64,000 nucleotides of DNA from Pseudogemmobacter lacusdianii (GCF_030848395.1 NZ_JAVDBT010000001.1:248001-312000), one strand, 5' to 3'; positions 38,622-47,907 are shown, numbered from the stretch's first letter. Translations and numbers: made by a program. The notes: a model not told the origin generated them from the letters alone.

Positions 38622-38700
38622 GGGTGCGACGCTGCCGAGGGAGGAGGAGTGGCAGCGCCGCTTTTGCGGGGACCCCAAGGGAGGAGGAGCGGGGCCCGGG
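38622..38700 (-). ncRNA. CcsR-like sRNA unit 1 (two CCUCCUCCC-loop hairpins)
   Basis: First hairpin GGGCCCC/GGGGTCCC (one bulge) with CTCCTCCTCCCTT loop, second CGCTGCC/GGCAGCG with ACTCCTCCTCCCTC loop. Closest unit to the DUF1127 gene, which lies 47 bases upstream on the same strand. In Rhodobacter sphaeroides the same arrangement (DUF1127 gene then four CcsR RNAs) is processed from one stress-induced transcript. Confidence 0.8.
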
Positions 38701-38746
38701 CAATCTGAATTCTGAGGGTCTTCAGGGGCTTGCGCCCCATCAGGTC

Positions 38747-38953
38747 TTATTTGCCGTAAGTCGCCTCATGTGCAAGCTCGGTGATCGAGAAGCGCGAGAT
38801 GCCCAGATCCGCCAGATCGCGGTCCGACAGCTGCCGCAGCTCGGCCAGGGTCTCGTTGTAAAGCCGGCGACGGGCCAAAGCCCCCATCAGCGAGGCGTAA
38901 AGGCCAGCCAGGCGGCTGGGTTGGGCGTAGGCGGCGGAATTTACATATGCCAT
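38747..38953 (-). CDS. DUF1127 small basic protein (CcaF1/RSP_6037-like)
   Basis: 68 residues from the ATG at 38953 (AYVNSAAYAQPSRLAGLYA), 10 bases after AAGG; an ATG at 38962 and one at 39076 are also in frame but poorer. The C-terminal DUF1127 motif is clear: ETLAELRQLSDRDLADLGISRFSI. DUF1127 proteins bind RNA; the Rhodobacter homologue upstream of the CcsR RNAs helps process and stabilise them. I saw no convincing RpoH-type promoter in the 285 bp up to mrp, although heat/oxidative sigma control is expected from the known locus. Confidence 0.88.
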   Translation of the reverse strand: MAYVNSAAYAQPSRLAGLYASLMGALARRRLYNETLAELRQLSDRDLADLGISRFSITELAHEATYGK

Positions 38954-39238
38954 TTGCGTCATGCCTTGTTGCAAGCGAGTCGCGGAAAATCCTGTCTCGC
39001 TGTTGACGCTAACTTGGACCTTATGCTGCACCTGCACAATGGATGGCTCCGCATTGCCGCCATGCAGCGTCCGCATGGCTTGGCGTCATAAAAACGTCAT
39101 TATTCCTAAGGGTTTTGCCGCCTAATTGGGCAGTCAGCGAACTTCGCCTTGGCGCAGCCTTTAGGTGCGGCTCGAAGCCCTCTTGCCCTTTTCGCCAATC
39201 CGCCTGACCTTGCGCGGCATACGAAGGGGAAGAATTTC

Positions 39239-40324
39239 ATGGCCGTAACCCGCGACACTATTCTTGAACTCTTGGCTGGCATTGCGCTGCCGGGCGGGGG
39301 CAGCCTGACCTCGCGCGATTTGATTCGTGCGCTCGTGGTCGATGAAACGCCCGCAGGCTTTGCGATCCGCTTCGTCATCGAGGCCCCAACGCCGGACGAA
39401 GCCCGCGCCTTTGGACCTGCCCAAGCGCAGGCCGAGGCGGCGCTGAAGGCGCTGCCCGGTGTCGCTCAGGTCTCGGTGGTGATGACAGCGCATGGCCCGG
39501 CCAAGAAAGAGCCGCCGCCGCAGCTGAAGATCGGCGGGCACCCCAAGCCGCAAGAGGGCGGGCCGCAGCAGATCTCGGGCATCGCGAGCATCATCGCCGT
39601 CGGCAGTGGCAAGGGCGGGGTGGGCAAATCCACCGTTTCCTCGAACCTCGCCGTGGCTCTGGCACGACAAGGCCGCAAAGTTGGGCTTCTCGATGCTGAT
39701 ATCCTTGGCCCCAGCCAAGCCAAGATGATGGGCGTGACCGTGCGCCCCGCCAGCCCCGACGGCCAGACCATCGAGCCGCCGCAAGCGCATGGTGTTACCA
39801 TGATGTCGCTGGGCTTGATGTTGCGTGAAGATGAGGCGGTGATCTGGCGCGGCCCGATGCTGATGGGCGCGCTCCAGCAGCTTCTCGGCCAAGTGAACTG
39901 GGGCACGCTGGATGTGCTGATCATCGACCTGCCGCCCGGCACTGGCGATGTGCAGCTGACCTTGTGCCAAAAGACCAAGCTCACCGGCGCGATTGTGGTT
40001 TCGACCCCGCAGGACGTGGCGCTGCTCGATGCGCGCAAGGCGATCGACATGTTCGCCAAGCTCAAAACCCCGGTGCTGGGGCTCATTGAGAATATGTCGA
40101 CCTATATCTGTCCCAATTGCGGGCATGAGGATCATATCTTCGGTCACGGCGGCGTCGCAGCCGAGGCCAAGAAGCTTGATCTGCCCTTCCTTGGCGCGCT
40201 GCCCCTGGCTTTGGATGTGCGCTTGGCGGGCGACAGTGGCACGCCGATCGCGGCGGGCGACGGCCCCCATGCCGAGGCCTATGCCACGCTGGCAAACCGC
40301 CTCATCGCGGGCGGCATCGCCTGA
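39239..40324 (+). CDS. mrp: Mrp/ApbC/NBP35-family iron-sulfur carrier ATPase
   Basis: 361 residues from the ATG at 39239, preceded by GAAGGGGA; a frame from 39149 would add a non-homologous leader. Domains: MIP18/DUF59 (about 1-90), a linker, then a deviant Walker P-loop GKGGVGKST near residue 125, with ADILGPSQ and [12 protein letters not shown], and a CPNCG motif near 285 whose two cysteines hold a bridging Fe-S cluster in the homodimer. Delivers Fe-S clusters in the cytoplasm. Ends at a strong terminator. Confidence 0.95.
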   Translation: MAVTRDTILELLAGIALPGGGSLTSRDLIRALVVDETPAGFAIRFVIEAPTPDEARAFGPAQAQAEAALKALPGVAQVSVVMTAHGPAKKEPPPQLKIGGHPKPQEGGPQQISGIASIIAVGSGKGGVGKSTVSSNLAVALARQGRKVGLLDADILGPSQAKMMGVTVRPASPDGQTIEPPQAHGVTMMSLGLMLREDEAVIWRGPMLMGALQQLLGQVNWGTLDVLIIDLPPGTGDVQLTLCQKTKLTGAIVVSTPQDVALLDARKAIDMFAKLKTPVLGLIENMSTYICPNCGHEDHIFGHGGVAAEAKKLDLPFLGALPLALDVRLAGDSGTPIAAGDGPHAEAYATLANRLIAGGIA

Positions 40325-40337
40325 CAAGCGCTCCGCC

Positions 40338-40363
40338 TGTACTTACTGACTGTACTTACTGAC
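40338..40363. repeat. Two tandem copies of TGTACTTACTGAC
   Basis: A perfect 13-base direct duplication just after the mrp stop and before its terminator. Probably a local slippage product. Confidence 0.85.
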
Positions 40364-40371
40364 TGTCTCAG

Positions 40372-40407
40372 CGCCTCGCCTGCTTTTCGGGCGGGGCGTT
40401 TTTCTTT
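40372..40407 (+). terminator. Rho-independent terminator of mrp
   Basis: CGCCTCGCC (40372-40380) pairs with GGCGGGGCG (40390-40398, one G-U), followed by TTTTTCTTT. Confidence 0.87.
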
Positions 40408-40520
40408 GCCCTCTTCCGCGCGGGGCGGGGCAGGGGCGGTCTAGAGTTCCCCATCGTCCGAATCACGCACCGATCACGGGGCGGTGATTCTGGAATCGCC
40501 TCCGCCTGCGAATCGCCGCT

Positions 40521-40536
40521 CACGGGATTTCACGGG
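40521..40536 (+). promoter_or_regulatory. Pair of GGGA motifs at 10-bp spacing
   Basis: CACGGGATTTCACGGGAACG has two CGGGA units exactly 10 bp apart, the same phasing as the arrays at 40648 and 40801. Confidence 0.4.
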
Positions 40537-40647
40537 AACGAGTGCCGATTCTCGCCCTTCGGCGCCCGATTCTCGGGCTGGTCGCGCCAAACGACCCCCC
40601 TGCAAGATGTGATATTTCTGCAATTCCCCGGATGACTTGCAGAAAAA

Positions 40648-40672
40648 TGGGATTGGATGGGAAAAACTGGTC
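40648..40672 (+). promoter_or_regulatory. Candidate MraZ operator: TGGGA-N5-TGGGA-N5-TGG
   Basis: Starts at 40648, 40658 and 40668. E. coli MraZ binds direct TGGGN repeats separated by 5 bases upstream of its own gene; the first two units here fit exactly and the third reads TGGTC. Confidence 0.55.
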
Positions 40673-40800
40673 CGTCACATTTGGCACCATATCTAGAGGC
40701 ACACGCTGGCGTGATCCCTAAGGATAGCTCTGTGAGCTCCGAATCTCCCCGCCAAGTCGATTCTTTTGGCCAAAAGTGATCGGCGATTCAGGGGTTGCGT

Positions 40801-40843
40801 CCCGAAAAATCCCTTGCCATCCCATCGCGTCCCGTGCGATCCC
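40801..40843 (-). promoter_or_regulatory. Five GGGA motifs at exact 10-bp period (candidate MraZ-type operator array)
   Basis: On the plus strand CCC occurs at 40801, 40811, 40821, 40831 and 40841, each preceded by T, so the minus strand reads five NGGGA units once per helical turn. Located 272 bp before the mraZ start. Confidence 0.55.
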
Positions 40844-41114
40844 TTCATCACGGAAGATGAGATGGGCAAATAAAAACGCTGGGGCGGCAACAAGACCCCG
40901 AACAAGGCGATAGGCAGCTTCATACAGGCAGCCCCTTTCATCCGACGCAACACAGATCCGGCGCGCGCGCGAGCAGACATCTCCCCCAGGTGGCACGCGT
41001 AGCTGGACGCCCCAGCGATGGGACAGAGGGCGGATCGGGAAGTGGCAGCAACCCGGTCCGCCCATTTTCATTCGCCGGGATTGATGAAGTTTTTTGGTAA
41101 AGGCCACGGGACAG

Positions 41115-41624
41115 ATGGCTGAGGCATTCAGAGGCGAGATTCACCAGTCGGTGGATAAGAAGGCCCGGGTTTCGATCCCGGCGGCCTTCCGTCGCATTCT
41201 GGACGCAGACGATCTCCAAAAAGGTGACAAGGGCGGGGCCCGGCTGTACATGGTCTACGGCGGCAAAGCGCGCCGTTTTGTTGAATGTTATTCGAAGGCT
41301 GGCGCGGATGCTCTGGCCGCGCGTATCGAGGCTATGGAGCTTGGCTCGCCCGAACGTGACCGCGCCGAGCGCGACTTGATCTCCCGTTCCGTCATGGTCG
41401 AGATTGAACCCGATGGCCGCATTGTCTTGCCGCAAAAGGTGCGCGAGAAGATGGGCTTTCTTGGCGCCGACCTGACCACCCATGGTGGCGAGGCGGTTTT
41501 CGCCGGGGCCACCAACCGCTTCAAGCTTTACCGCGCCGAGGTCTATGCGGCCGAGCAAGAAGACGAAGATGATGATGATGTTGATCCGCTGACCCTGGTG
41601 GGCCGCGCGTCGCGTATGGGGTAA
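41115..41624 (+). CDS. mraZ: Transcriptional regulator MraZ
   Basis: 169 residues from the ATG at 41115, where homology begins ([24 protein letters not shown]); a TTG at 41094 is unlikely. Two AbrB-like swapped-hairpin DNA-binding units: the first contains DKKARVSIP, the second [15 protein letters not shown] near residue 100. Forms ring-shaped oligomers that bind repeated sites before the dcw cluster and represses it in E. coli. The acidic C-terminal tail (EDEDDDDVD) is notable. First gene of the cluster; rsmH follows after 4 bases. Confidence 0.94.
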   Translation: MAEAFRGEIHQSVDKKARVSIPAAFRRILDADDLQKGDKGGARLYMVYGGKARRFVECYSKAGADALAARIEAMELGSPERDRAERDLISRSVMVEIEPDGRIVLPQKVREKMGFLGADLTTHGGEAVFAGATNRFKLYRAEVYAAEQEDEDDDDVDPLTLVGRASRMG

Positions 41625-41628
41625 GCCA

Positions 41629-42621
41629 ATGACTGCCACTGCCATGGCTTCCGATCCTCACATCCCGGTTCTCCTGACGCCCTTGCTGGCGGCTGTGGCC
41701 CCCGTTGCGGGCACTTGGGTCGATGGCACCTTTGGTGCGGGCGGCTATGCACGCGGTCTTGTGGCCGCTGGCGCAGATCATGTCATCGGCATCGATCGCG
41801 ATCCTTTGGCGCATGAAATGGCGGCGAAATGGCTGCCCGAGATGCCCGCTATCTCGCTGAAACTCGGCACCTTTTCCAATCTCGATGATCTGGCAGGCGC
41901 GCAGCTTGACGGCGTGGTCTTGGACCTTGGCGTCTCCTCCATGCAGCTTGATCTGGCCGAGCGGGGCTTTTCCTTCATGAAGGACGGCCCCCTCGACATG
42001 CGGATGTCGCAAGACGGCCCCTCGGCCGCAGATTTCGTCAACACCGCCGCCGAGGCGGATATCGCCGATGTGCTTTACCATTACGGCGAAGAGCATGCCT
42101 CGCGCCGCATCGCCCGCGCCATCGTGGCCGAGCGTCTGAAAGATCCGATCACCAATACCCTGCGGCTGGCCGAGATCATCGCCCGCCAATTGCCGCGCCC
42201 CAAACCCGGTCAAAGCCATCCCGCGACCCGCAGCTTCCAAGCCATCCGCATCGCGGTCAACGCCGAGTTCACCGAACTGGCCGAAGGACTTGCCGCCGCC
42301 GAGCGCGCGCTGAAACCCGGCGGCAAGCTCGCCGTGGTGACCTTCCACAGCCTTGAAGACCGCATCGTCAAACGCTTCTTCCAGGCCGCCTCTGGCCAAG
42401 AGCCCTCGGCCAACCGCTACGCCCCCGAAGCCGCCACCGTGACCGCGCGCTTCAAGATGGTGTCGCGCAAAGCCATTGCCGCCTCGGATGAGGAAATCGC
42501 CGCCAACCCGCGCTCGCGCAGCGCCAAATTGCGCGTCGGCATCCGCACCGATGCCCCCGCCAAAACCATCGAACACGCTGATCTCGGATTGCCTTCCTTC
42601 AGCCGCAAAGGACGCCGCTGA
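41629..42621 (+). CDS. rsmH: 16S rRNA (cytosine1402-N4)-methyltransferase
   Basis: 330 residues. [15 protein letters not shown] starts the domain; the SAM site is [14 protein letters not shown], followed by [10 protein letters not shown] and [34 protein letters not shown] and the basic C-terminal [12 protein letters not shown] complete the family pattern. Methylates C1402 in the decoding centre. ATG at 41629; a second ATG at 41644 is possible. Its stop overlaps the ftsL start. Confidence 0.97.
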   Translation: MTATAMASDPHIPVLLTPLLAAVAPVAGTWVDGTFGAGGYARGLVAAGADHVIGIDRDPLAHEMAAKWLPEMPAISLKLGTFSNLDDLAGAQLDGVVLDLGVSSMQLDLAERGFSFMKDGPLDMRMSQDGPSAADFVNTAAEADIADVLYHYGEEHASRRIARAIVAERLKDPITNTLRLAEIIARQLPRPKPGQSHPATRSFQAIRIAVNAEFTELAEGLAAAERALKPGGKLAVVTFHSLEDRIVKRFFQAASGQEPSANRYAPEAATVTARFKMVSRKAIAASDEEIAANPRSRSAKLRVGIRTDAPAKTIEHADLGLPSFSRKGRR

Positions 42622-43025
42622 TGCGCCCCGTGCTTTATGTTCTGACCTTTCTGGGCCTGATCGCGCTTGGCTTTTGGGCCTACCGCGAGAATTACGCCAC
42701 TCAAGCCGCTTTGCGCGAAGTGCGCGGCTTGCAAAATGAGATCGCCAATCTGCGCGAAGCGCTCTCCGTCCAGCGCGCCGAATGGGCCTATCTCAACCGC
42801 CCCGAGCGGCTGCGCGATCTTGCCGGTCTGAACTTTGACACGCTCAAACTCTTGCCGATGGAGCCGCAGCAATTCGGCGCCGTCGCCCAAGTCGTGATGC
42901 CGGTCCCCGAGATCGCGCCGATCACCGGTCCGATCGACAGCCTCAGCGGCATGGCCGCCGTCGATGACAATATCGCCGATCAGGTCGAAGCAATCGTCGC
43001 CACCGCCGCAGGGGAGGGGCTCTAA
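42621..43025 (+). CDS. ftsL: Cell division protein FtsL
   Basis: 134 residues. A short N-terminus, one membrane helix (about 3-22, LYVLTFLGLIALGFWAY) and a periplasmic coiled coil (about 28-60, REVRGLQNEIANLREALS). AEWAYLNRPERLRDLA is typical of alphaproteobacterial FtsL. Forms the FtsQLB complex that activates septal synthesis. Overlaps rsmH by one base; one base before ftsI. Confidence 0.92.
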   Translation: MRPVLYVLTFLGLIALGFWAYRENYATQAALREVRGLQNEIANLREALSVQRAEWAYLNRPERLRDLAGLNFDTLKLLPMEPQQFGAVAQVVMPVPEIAPITGPIDSLSGMAAVDDNIADQVEAIVATAAGEGL

Positions 43026-43026
43026 G

Positions 43027-44817
43027 ATGCGCACTCCGCTTCGCCCGCTTGCCCGTGTGTTGCGCGCCCGCGCCGATGGCTCCAACCCCGATCTGATCGA
43101 GCGCGAGAACATCCACAACCGCCAGCAGGCGATGCAAGAGCGCACCCATTCGCGCGCCGCCGCACGTTTGGGCCTGATGGCGGCCTGTTTTGCCTCCTTC
43201 TTCGTGCTCATCGGGGTGCGGATGGGCCATTTGGCCAATACCGAACCGATGGAGCCGGTCGCCTCGGCTCCGGGTGCCGAGATCGTGGCGCAGCGTGCCG
43301 ATATCGTGGACCGCAACGGTCGGCTTCTCGCCACCAATATGACCACCCATGCGCTTTACGCGCATCCGCATGATATGGTGGACCCCAAAGGCACGGCTCA
43401 GGCCTTGGCCGAGATCTTCCCCGATCTCAAAGCCGATGCTTTGGAGCGTCGCTTCACTGACGGTCGCCGCTTCGTCTGGATCCGCAAGGTGATGTCGCCC
43501 GAGCAGATGCAATTGGTGCATGACATCGGCGATCCGGGCCTGCTCTTCGGCCCGCGTGAGATGCGGCTTTACCCCAATGGCAACCTGCTCGCCCATGTCT
43601 TGGGCGGCTATTCCTTCGGCGCCGAGGGCGTGCATTCGGCCGAGGTCATCGGCACCGCTGGGATTGAGAAGGCAATGGATGCGCGGCTGCGCGACCCCGC
43701 CCAAGGCGGTGAGCCTTTGCAGCTCTCCATCGATCTCACCGTGCAGGCCACCGTGGAAGAGGTGCTGCAAGCCGGCATCACTGCGCTTGATGCCAAGGGC
43801 GGTGCGGCGATCATCATGGATGTCTATTCCGGCGAGGTCATCGCTCTGGCCTCGGCCCCGACCTTTGACCCCAACAACCGCCCCGTGCCGCTGATCGGCA
43901 AGAATGACGAAGCCTCGGACAGCCCGCTTTTCAACCGCGCTGTGCAGGGCGTCTACGAACTTGGCTCGACCTTTAAGATCTTCGCCGCCGCGCAGGCGAT
44001 GGAGCTTGGCCTTGTGAACCCCGACACTTTGGTCGATGCCAATGCGCCGATGGTCTGGGGCAAGCACCGGATCAAAGAGTTTGAGGGCAAGAATTACGGC
44101 CCCCTCCTGACCGTGACCGATGTGATCGGCAAATCCTCCAACGTCGGCACCGCCAGTATCGCGCTGATGATCGGTGGCGTGCGCCAGCAGGCTTTCTTCA
44201 AATCTCTCGGCCTCTTTGACCCCCTGCCCATCGAACTGGTCGAGGCTCCCGGCGCCAAGCCTTTGATCCCGAAGAAATGGCCCGATATCGTCACCATCAC
44301 CGCCTCTTACGGTCACGGCATGTCGGCCAGTCCGATGCACCTTGCCGCAGCCTATGCGGCCATTGGCAACGGCGGCATCTATGTCAAACCCACGTTGATC
44401 AAACAGACTGCCGCCGCCAAAGGCACCCGCGTGCTGTCCGAAAAAGTCGCCCGCGACTCGGTTGATATGCTGCGCGGCGTGGTCACCACCGGCACCGCCA
44501 GCCTGGCCGAGGTGCCCGGCTATGAGGTCGGCGGCAAAACCGGCACCGCCGATAAGCCCAAACGCACCGGCGGCTATTATAAAGACAAAGTGATCAACAC
44601 CTTCGCCTCGGTCTTCCCAGCCTCCGCGCCGCGCTATGTCGTGCTTGTCACGCTGGACGAGCCGGTCGACAGCACCGGCCCGAAGCCCAAACGCACCGCC
44701 GGTTGGACCGCTGTGCCGGTCACGGCCGAGATCATCCGGCGCACCGCGCCCTTGATGGGCCTCCGTCCCAAGGTTGAACTCGCCCAAGAAACCACGCTAA
44801 CAGCCTCAAGCAACTGA
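43027..44817 (+). CDS. ftsI: Peptidoglycan D,D-transpeptidase FtsI (PBP3)
   Basis: 596 residues from the ATG at 43027. One N-terminal membrane helix (about 45-62), a PBP dimerisation domain (VDRNGRLLATNM), and a class B transpeptidase domain with the nucleophile in GSTFK near residue 314, SSN near 372 and KTG near 503. Crosslinks septal peptidoglycan in the divisome with FtsW. The position between ftsL and murE is standard. Confidence 0.97.
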   Translation: MRTPLRPLARVLRARADGSNPDLIERENIHNRQQAMQERTHSRAAARLGLMAACFASFFVLIGVRMGHLANTEPMEPVASAPGAEIVAQRADIVDRNGRLLATNMTTHALYAHPHDMVDPKGTAQALAEIFPDLKADALERRFTDGRRFVWIRKVMSPEQMQLVHDIGDPGLLFGPREMRLYPNGNLLAHVLGGYSFGAEGVHSAEVIGTAGIEKAMDARLRDPAQGGEPLQLSIDLTVQATVEEVLQAGITALDAKGGAAIIMDVYSGEVIALASAPTFDPNNRPVPLIGKNDEASDSPLFNRAVQGVYELGSTFKIFAAAQAMELGLVNPDTLVDANAPMVWGKHRIKEFEGKNYGPLLTVTDVIGKSSNVGTASIALMIGGVRQQAFFKSLGLFDPLPIELVEAPGAKPLIPKKWPDIVTITASYGHGMSASPMHLAAAYAAIGNGGIYVKPTLIKQTAAAKGTRVLSEKVARDSVDMLRGVVTTGTASLAEVPGYEVGGKTGTADKPKRTGGYYKDKVINTFASVFPASAPRYVVLVTLDEPVDSTGPKPKRTAGWTAVPVTAEIIRRTAPLMGLRPKVELAQETTLTASSN

Positions 44818-44825
44818 TGGTGTGA

Positions 44826-46340
44826 ATGGCAGAAACGGGGGCCGGTGTGGCAGGTTTGAAGCGGTTGAATGATCTGGGGCTCAACGCCCGCGAAGGCCGC
44901 AACCCAGAGCTCAGCGGCATCACCGCCGACAGCCGTGCCGTGCGTCCGGGCATGCTCTTCGCGGCTTTGCCGGGCTCTTTGCGCCATGGTGCCGATTTCA
45001 TCGCCACCGCGGTAGAGCAAGGCGCCGCCGCCATCCTGACCGACCCAATGGGAGCGGTGATCGGCGCCGAGGCGATCGGTCTCAATGATGTGGCCCTCGT
45101 CGTCGTCAAAGACCCGCGTGAGGCTTTGGCCTATGCCGCGGCTTTGTGGTTCGGCGCCCAGCCCGAGACGATGGTCGCCGTCACCGGCACCAATGGCAAA
45201 ACCTCCGTCGCCACCTTCACCCGGCAGATCTGGACCGCGCTTGGCCATGCCGCGATCAACATCGGCACCACCGGGGTTGAAGGCGCTTGGTCCGCACCCT
45301 CTTCGCACACCACCCCCGATCCGATGACGCTGCACCGCATGCTCTCGGATGCCGCCGGGGCTGGCGTCACCCATGCTGCGATGGAGGCCTCGAGCCACGG
45401 GCTCGACCAGCGCCGCTTGGAAGGCGTGCGCCTCAAAGCCGCCGGTTTCACCAATCTCACCCAAGACCATCTCGACTATCACCACACGATGGAGGCCTAT
45501 TTCGAGGCCAAAGCCGGGCTCTTCACCCGCCTTCTGCCCGATGAGGCGGTGGCCGTGGTCAATCTCGACGGCGCGCATGGCTCCGAGATCGCCGAGCTGG
45601 CGCTGGAGACCGGGTTTGAGCTGCTTTGCGTGGGCAAAGGGCAGGGGGCTGATCTGCAAATCGCCGCCACGCGACCCGATGCCACCGGGCAAGAGGTCCG
45701 CTTCATCTGGCACGGCGACCCGAATGCCCCGCAGGTGTTCCAGACCCGGCTCAACCTCATTGGAGCCTTCCAAGCCGAAAACGTGGCGCTGGCCGCAGGC
45801 CTTGCCATCGGCGCCGGGGCATCGCCGCGTGCCGTGCTCAGCTGCCTGCCGCAACTCACCGGGGTGCGGGGCCGGATGGAACTGGCCGCCACACGGCAAA
45901 ACGGCGCCGCCGTCTTCGTCGATTACGCCCATACTCCGGATGCGCTGGAAACCGCTCTGCGCGCCTTGCGCCCGCATGTGATGGGCCGGATCATCGTGGT
46001 CTTCGGCGCGGGCGGCGACCGCGACACCACCAAGCGGCCCTTGATGGGCGCTGCCGCCCGCGACAATGCCGATGTGCTCTTTGTCACCGATGACAACCCG
46101 CGCTCCGAAGAGCCCGCCGCGATCCGCGCTGCCATCCTCGCCGCCTGTCCCGAAGCCACTGAGGTCGGCGACCGCGCCGAAGCCATCCTGCGCGCCGTCG
46201 ATGCTTTGCAACCCGGCGACGCGCTCCTCATCGCCGGAAAGGGCCACGAATCCGGCCAAACCATCCAAGGCAATGTCTTCCCCTTCGATGATGTCGAGCA
46301 AGCCTCGATCGCCGTCGCCGCCCTAGACGGCCTGATCTGA
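44826..46340 (+). CDS. murE: UDP-N-acetylmuramoyl-tripeptide synthetase (meso-DAP-adding)
   Basis: 504 residues. ATP-binding VTGTNGKTSVATF near residue 120; the C-terminal DDNPRSEEPAAIRAAI motif is the DNPR signature of enzymes that add meso-diaminopimelate rather than lysine. GVRGRMELA and VDYAHTPDALE are also conserved. Cytoplasmic third ligation of the peptide stem. The start ATG at 44826 is 8 bases after ftsI; unlike most clusters it does not abut murF. Confidence 0.97.
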   Translation: MAETGAGVAGLKRLNDLGLNAREGRNPELSGITADSRAVRPGMLFAALPGSLRHGADFIATAVEQGAAAILTDPMGAVIGAEAIGLNDVALVVVKDPREALAYAAALWFGAQPETMVAVTGTNGKTSVATFTRQIWTALGHAAINIGTTGVEGAWSAPSSHTTPDPMTLHRMLSDAAGAGVTHAAMEASSHGLDQRRLEGVRLKAAGFTNLTQDHLDYHHTMEAYFEAKAGLFTRLLPDEAVAVVNLDGAHGSEIAELALETGFELLCVGKGQGADLQIAATRPDATGQEVRFIWHGDPNAPQVFQTRLNLIGAFQAENVALAAGLAIGAGASPRAVLSCLPQLTGVRGRMELAATRQNGAAVFVDYAHTPDALETALRALRPHVMGRIIVVFGAGGDRDTTKRPLMGAAARDNADVLFVTDDNPRSEEPAAIRAAILAACPEATEVGDRAEAILRAVDALQPGDALLIAGKGHESGQTIQGNVFPFDDVEQASIAVAALDGLI

Positions 46341-46367
46341 TGGCAAGCCCGACCCTTACCCCTTTCA

Positions 46368-46465
46368 TCTTGACGGAAATACTCTCGGGGGTACGCCATT
46401 TGGTTCGCCATTGGTTCGAGAAACAAATGGCGTGGGGGGGCAGACAGCCCCCCGCGGCCTGCCAC
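46368..46465. repeat. Repeat-like insertion between murE and murF with two inverted repeats
   Basis: CGCCATTTG (46394-46402) pairs with CAAATGGCG (46424-46432), and GGGGGGGCAGACAGCCCCCC follows. Inside the first loop GCCATTTGGTTC is repeated as GCCATTGGTTC. Its left edge GGAAATACTCTCGGGGG resembles the dispersed repeat AAATATCCTCGGGGG. Confidence 0.65.
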
Positions 46466-46476
46466 AAGGTGCCGAA

Positions 46477-47907
46477 ATGACCCTCTGGACCGCAACAGAA
46501 GCCGCCGAAGCCACCCAAGGCCGCGCCACGCAAGACTGGCGCGCCACTGGCGTCTCCATCGACACCCGCAGCTTGCAAAAGGGCGATCTCTTCGTCGCGC
46601 TGAAAGACATCCGCGACGGCCATGATTTCGTGGCGCAGGCGCTTGAGAAGGGCGCCGCCGCCGCGCTCGTCTCCCGCATCCCCGAGGGCCTTTCCCCCGA
46701 TGCGCCACTCCTTATTGTGGATGACGTGCTCGAAGGCCTCAGCCGCCTCGGCGCCGCTGGCCGCGCGCGCGCAAAGGCCCGCGTTGTCGCGATCACCGGC
46801 TCGGTCGGCAAGACCTCGACCAAGGAAATGCTGCGCGCCATCCTCTCCGGCCAAGGCAAAGTCCATGCCGCCGAGGCGAGCTACAACAATCATTGGGGCG
46901 TGCCACTCACCCTCGCCCGCCTGCCGCAAGACGCCGATTTCGCTGTGATCGAGATCGGGATGAGCAACCCCGGTGAGATCGCGCCCCTGGCCCAACTCGC
47001 CCGCCCGCATGTCGCGATGATCACCACCATCGCGCCCGCGCATCTGGCCGCCTTTGAAAACATCGACGGCATCGCGGATGAAAAAGCCAGCATCTTCACC
47101 GGGCTAGAGCCTGAAGGCCAAGCCATCATCAATGCCGATCTTTCGACCTCGGCCCGCATGATCGCCGCCGCGCCCCAGAACACCGTCACCTTCGGCACCG
47201 CCAAATCCGCCGCTTGGCATCTCGACAGCGCCACCCCGGCGGGGGAGGCGACGGTCTGCCGCGGAACCTCACCGCAAGGCCCGCTCCTTTATAAGGTCGC
47301 CACACCCGGCAAGCATTTCGCGCTGAATGCGCTTGGCGCTTTGGCCGCTGCCGCTGCGCTTGGCGCGGATCCGGTGATCTCGGCACATGACATTGGCCGC
47401 TGGGCCCCGCCCGCCGGTCGCGGCACCCGCGAACGCATCCTCCTTGACCAAGTCGATGAGACCTTCTTCGACCTCATCGATGACGCCTTCAACGCCAACC
47501 CGGTCTCGCTCGCCGCCGCGCTCGACGTGCTGATCGCCACTGAGCCGACCCATGGCATTGGCCGTGTCGGCAATGGCCGCCGCATCGCCATCTTGGGCGA
47601 TATGCTAGAGCTTGGCCCCGATGAGATCGCCATGCACCGCGCCGTCGCCCGCCATCCGGGCCTTGCCAAAATCACCACGATTCACTGTGTCGGCCCGCGC
47701 ATGCACGCGCTTTACGAGACGCTCCCCCGCGCCCAACGCGGCATTTGGGTCGAAACCGCAGCCGAGATCGCCCCGCAAGCCCGCCAGCTTTTCGATGCGG
47801 GTGATATCGTGCTTGTGAAGGGCTCCAAAGGCTCAAAAGTCAGCCTCGTCGTTGACCAGATGCGCAAACTCGGCCAGAGAGCCGCCCCAATGGAAGGGAC
47901 AGAATAA
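46477..47907 (+). CDS. murF: UDP-N-acetylmuramoyl-tripeptide--D-alanyl-D-alanine ligase
   Basis: 476 residues from the ATG at 46477 ([16 protein letters not shown]); a frame from 46411 reads through the intergenic inverted repeat and is not plausible. Central ATP site [16 protein letters not shown], then [12 protein letters not shown] and ILGDMLELG. Adds D-Ala-D-Ala, the product of Ddl in the same cluster. The TAA stop overlaps the mraY ATG by one base. Confidence 0.97.
   Translation: MTLWTATEAAEATQGRATQDWRATGVSIDTRSLQKGDLFVALKDIRDGHDFVAQALEKGAAAALVSRIPEGLSPDAPLLIVDDVLEGLSRLGAAGRARAKARVVAITGSVGKTSTKEMLRAILSGQGKVHAAEASYNNHWGVPLTLARLPQDADFAVIEIGMSNPGEIAPLAQLARPHVAMITTIAPAHLAAFENIDGIADEKASIFTGLEPEGQAIINADLSTSARMIAAAPQNTVTFGTAKSAAWHLDSATPAGEATVCRGTSPQGPLLYKVATPGKHFALNALGALAAAAALGADPVISAHDIGRWAPPAGRGTRERILLDQVDETFFDLIDDAFNANPVSLAAALDVLIATEPTHGIGRVGNGRRIAILGDMLELGPDEIAMHRAVARHPGLAKITTIHCVGPRMHALYETLPRAQRGIWVETAAEIAPQARQLFDAGDIVLVKGSKGSKVSLVVDQMRKLGQRAAPMEGTE

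Larger units (their letters stand above)
40460..40789. promoter_or_regulatory. Cluster of nine GANTC (CcrM-type methylation) sites upstream of mraZ
   Basis: GANTC at 40460, 40486, 40493, 40510, 40547, 40568, 40741, 40759 and 40785: nine in 330 bp, where about one per 256 bp is expected by chance. The 40408-41114 region has no convincing gene. In Caulobacter such sites couple division-gene promoters to the methylation state of DNA. Confidence 0.6.

Noticed and set aside
38319-38700. CRISPR array
   Set aside because: The repeated GGGAGGAGG motif is too short, lies inside variable-stem hairpins, spacing is irregular, and no cas gene is nearby. The CcsR-type sRNA explanation fits better.
40718-41107. 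Minus-strand open frame of about 129 codons in the mraZ upstream region
   Set aside because: No homology, no ribosome binding site, and it runs over the phased GGGA array and GANTC sites.
40408-41114. RNase P RNA gene upstream of mraZ
   Set aside because: Some alphaproteobacteria place rnpB here, but the conserved GAGGAAAGTCC, ACAGAAA and GGGTAACGCC-type blocks are not present.
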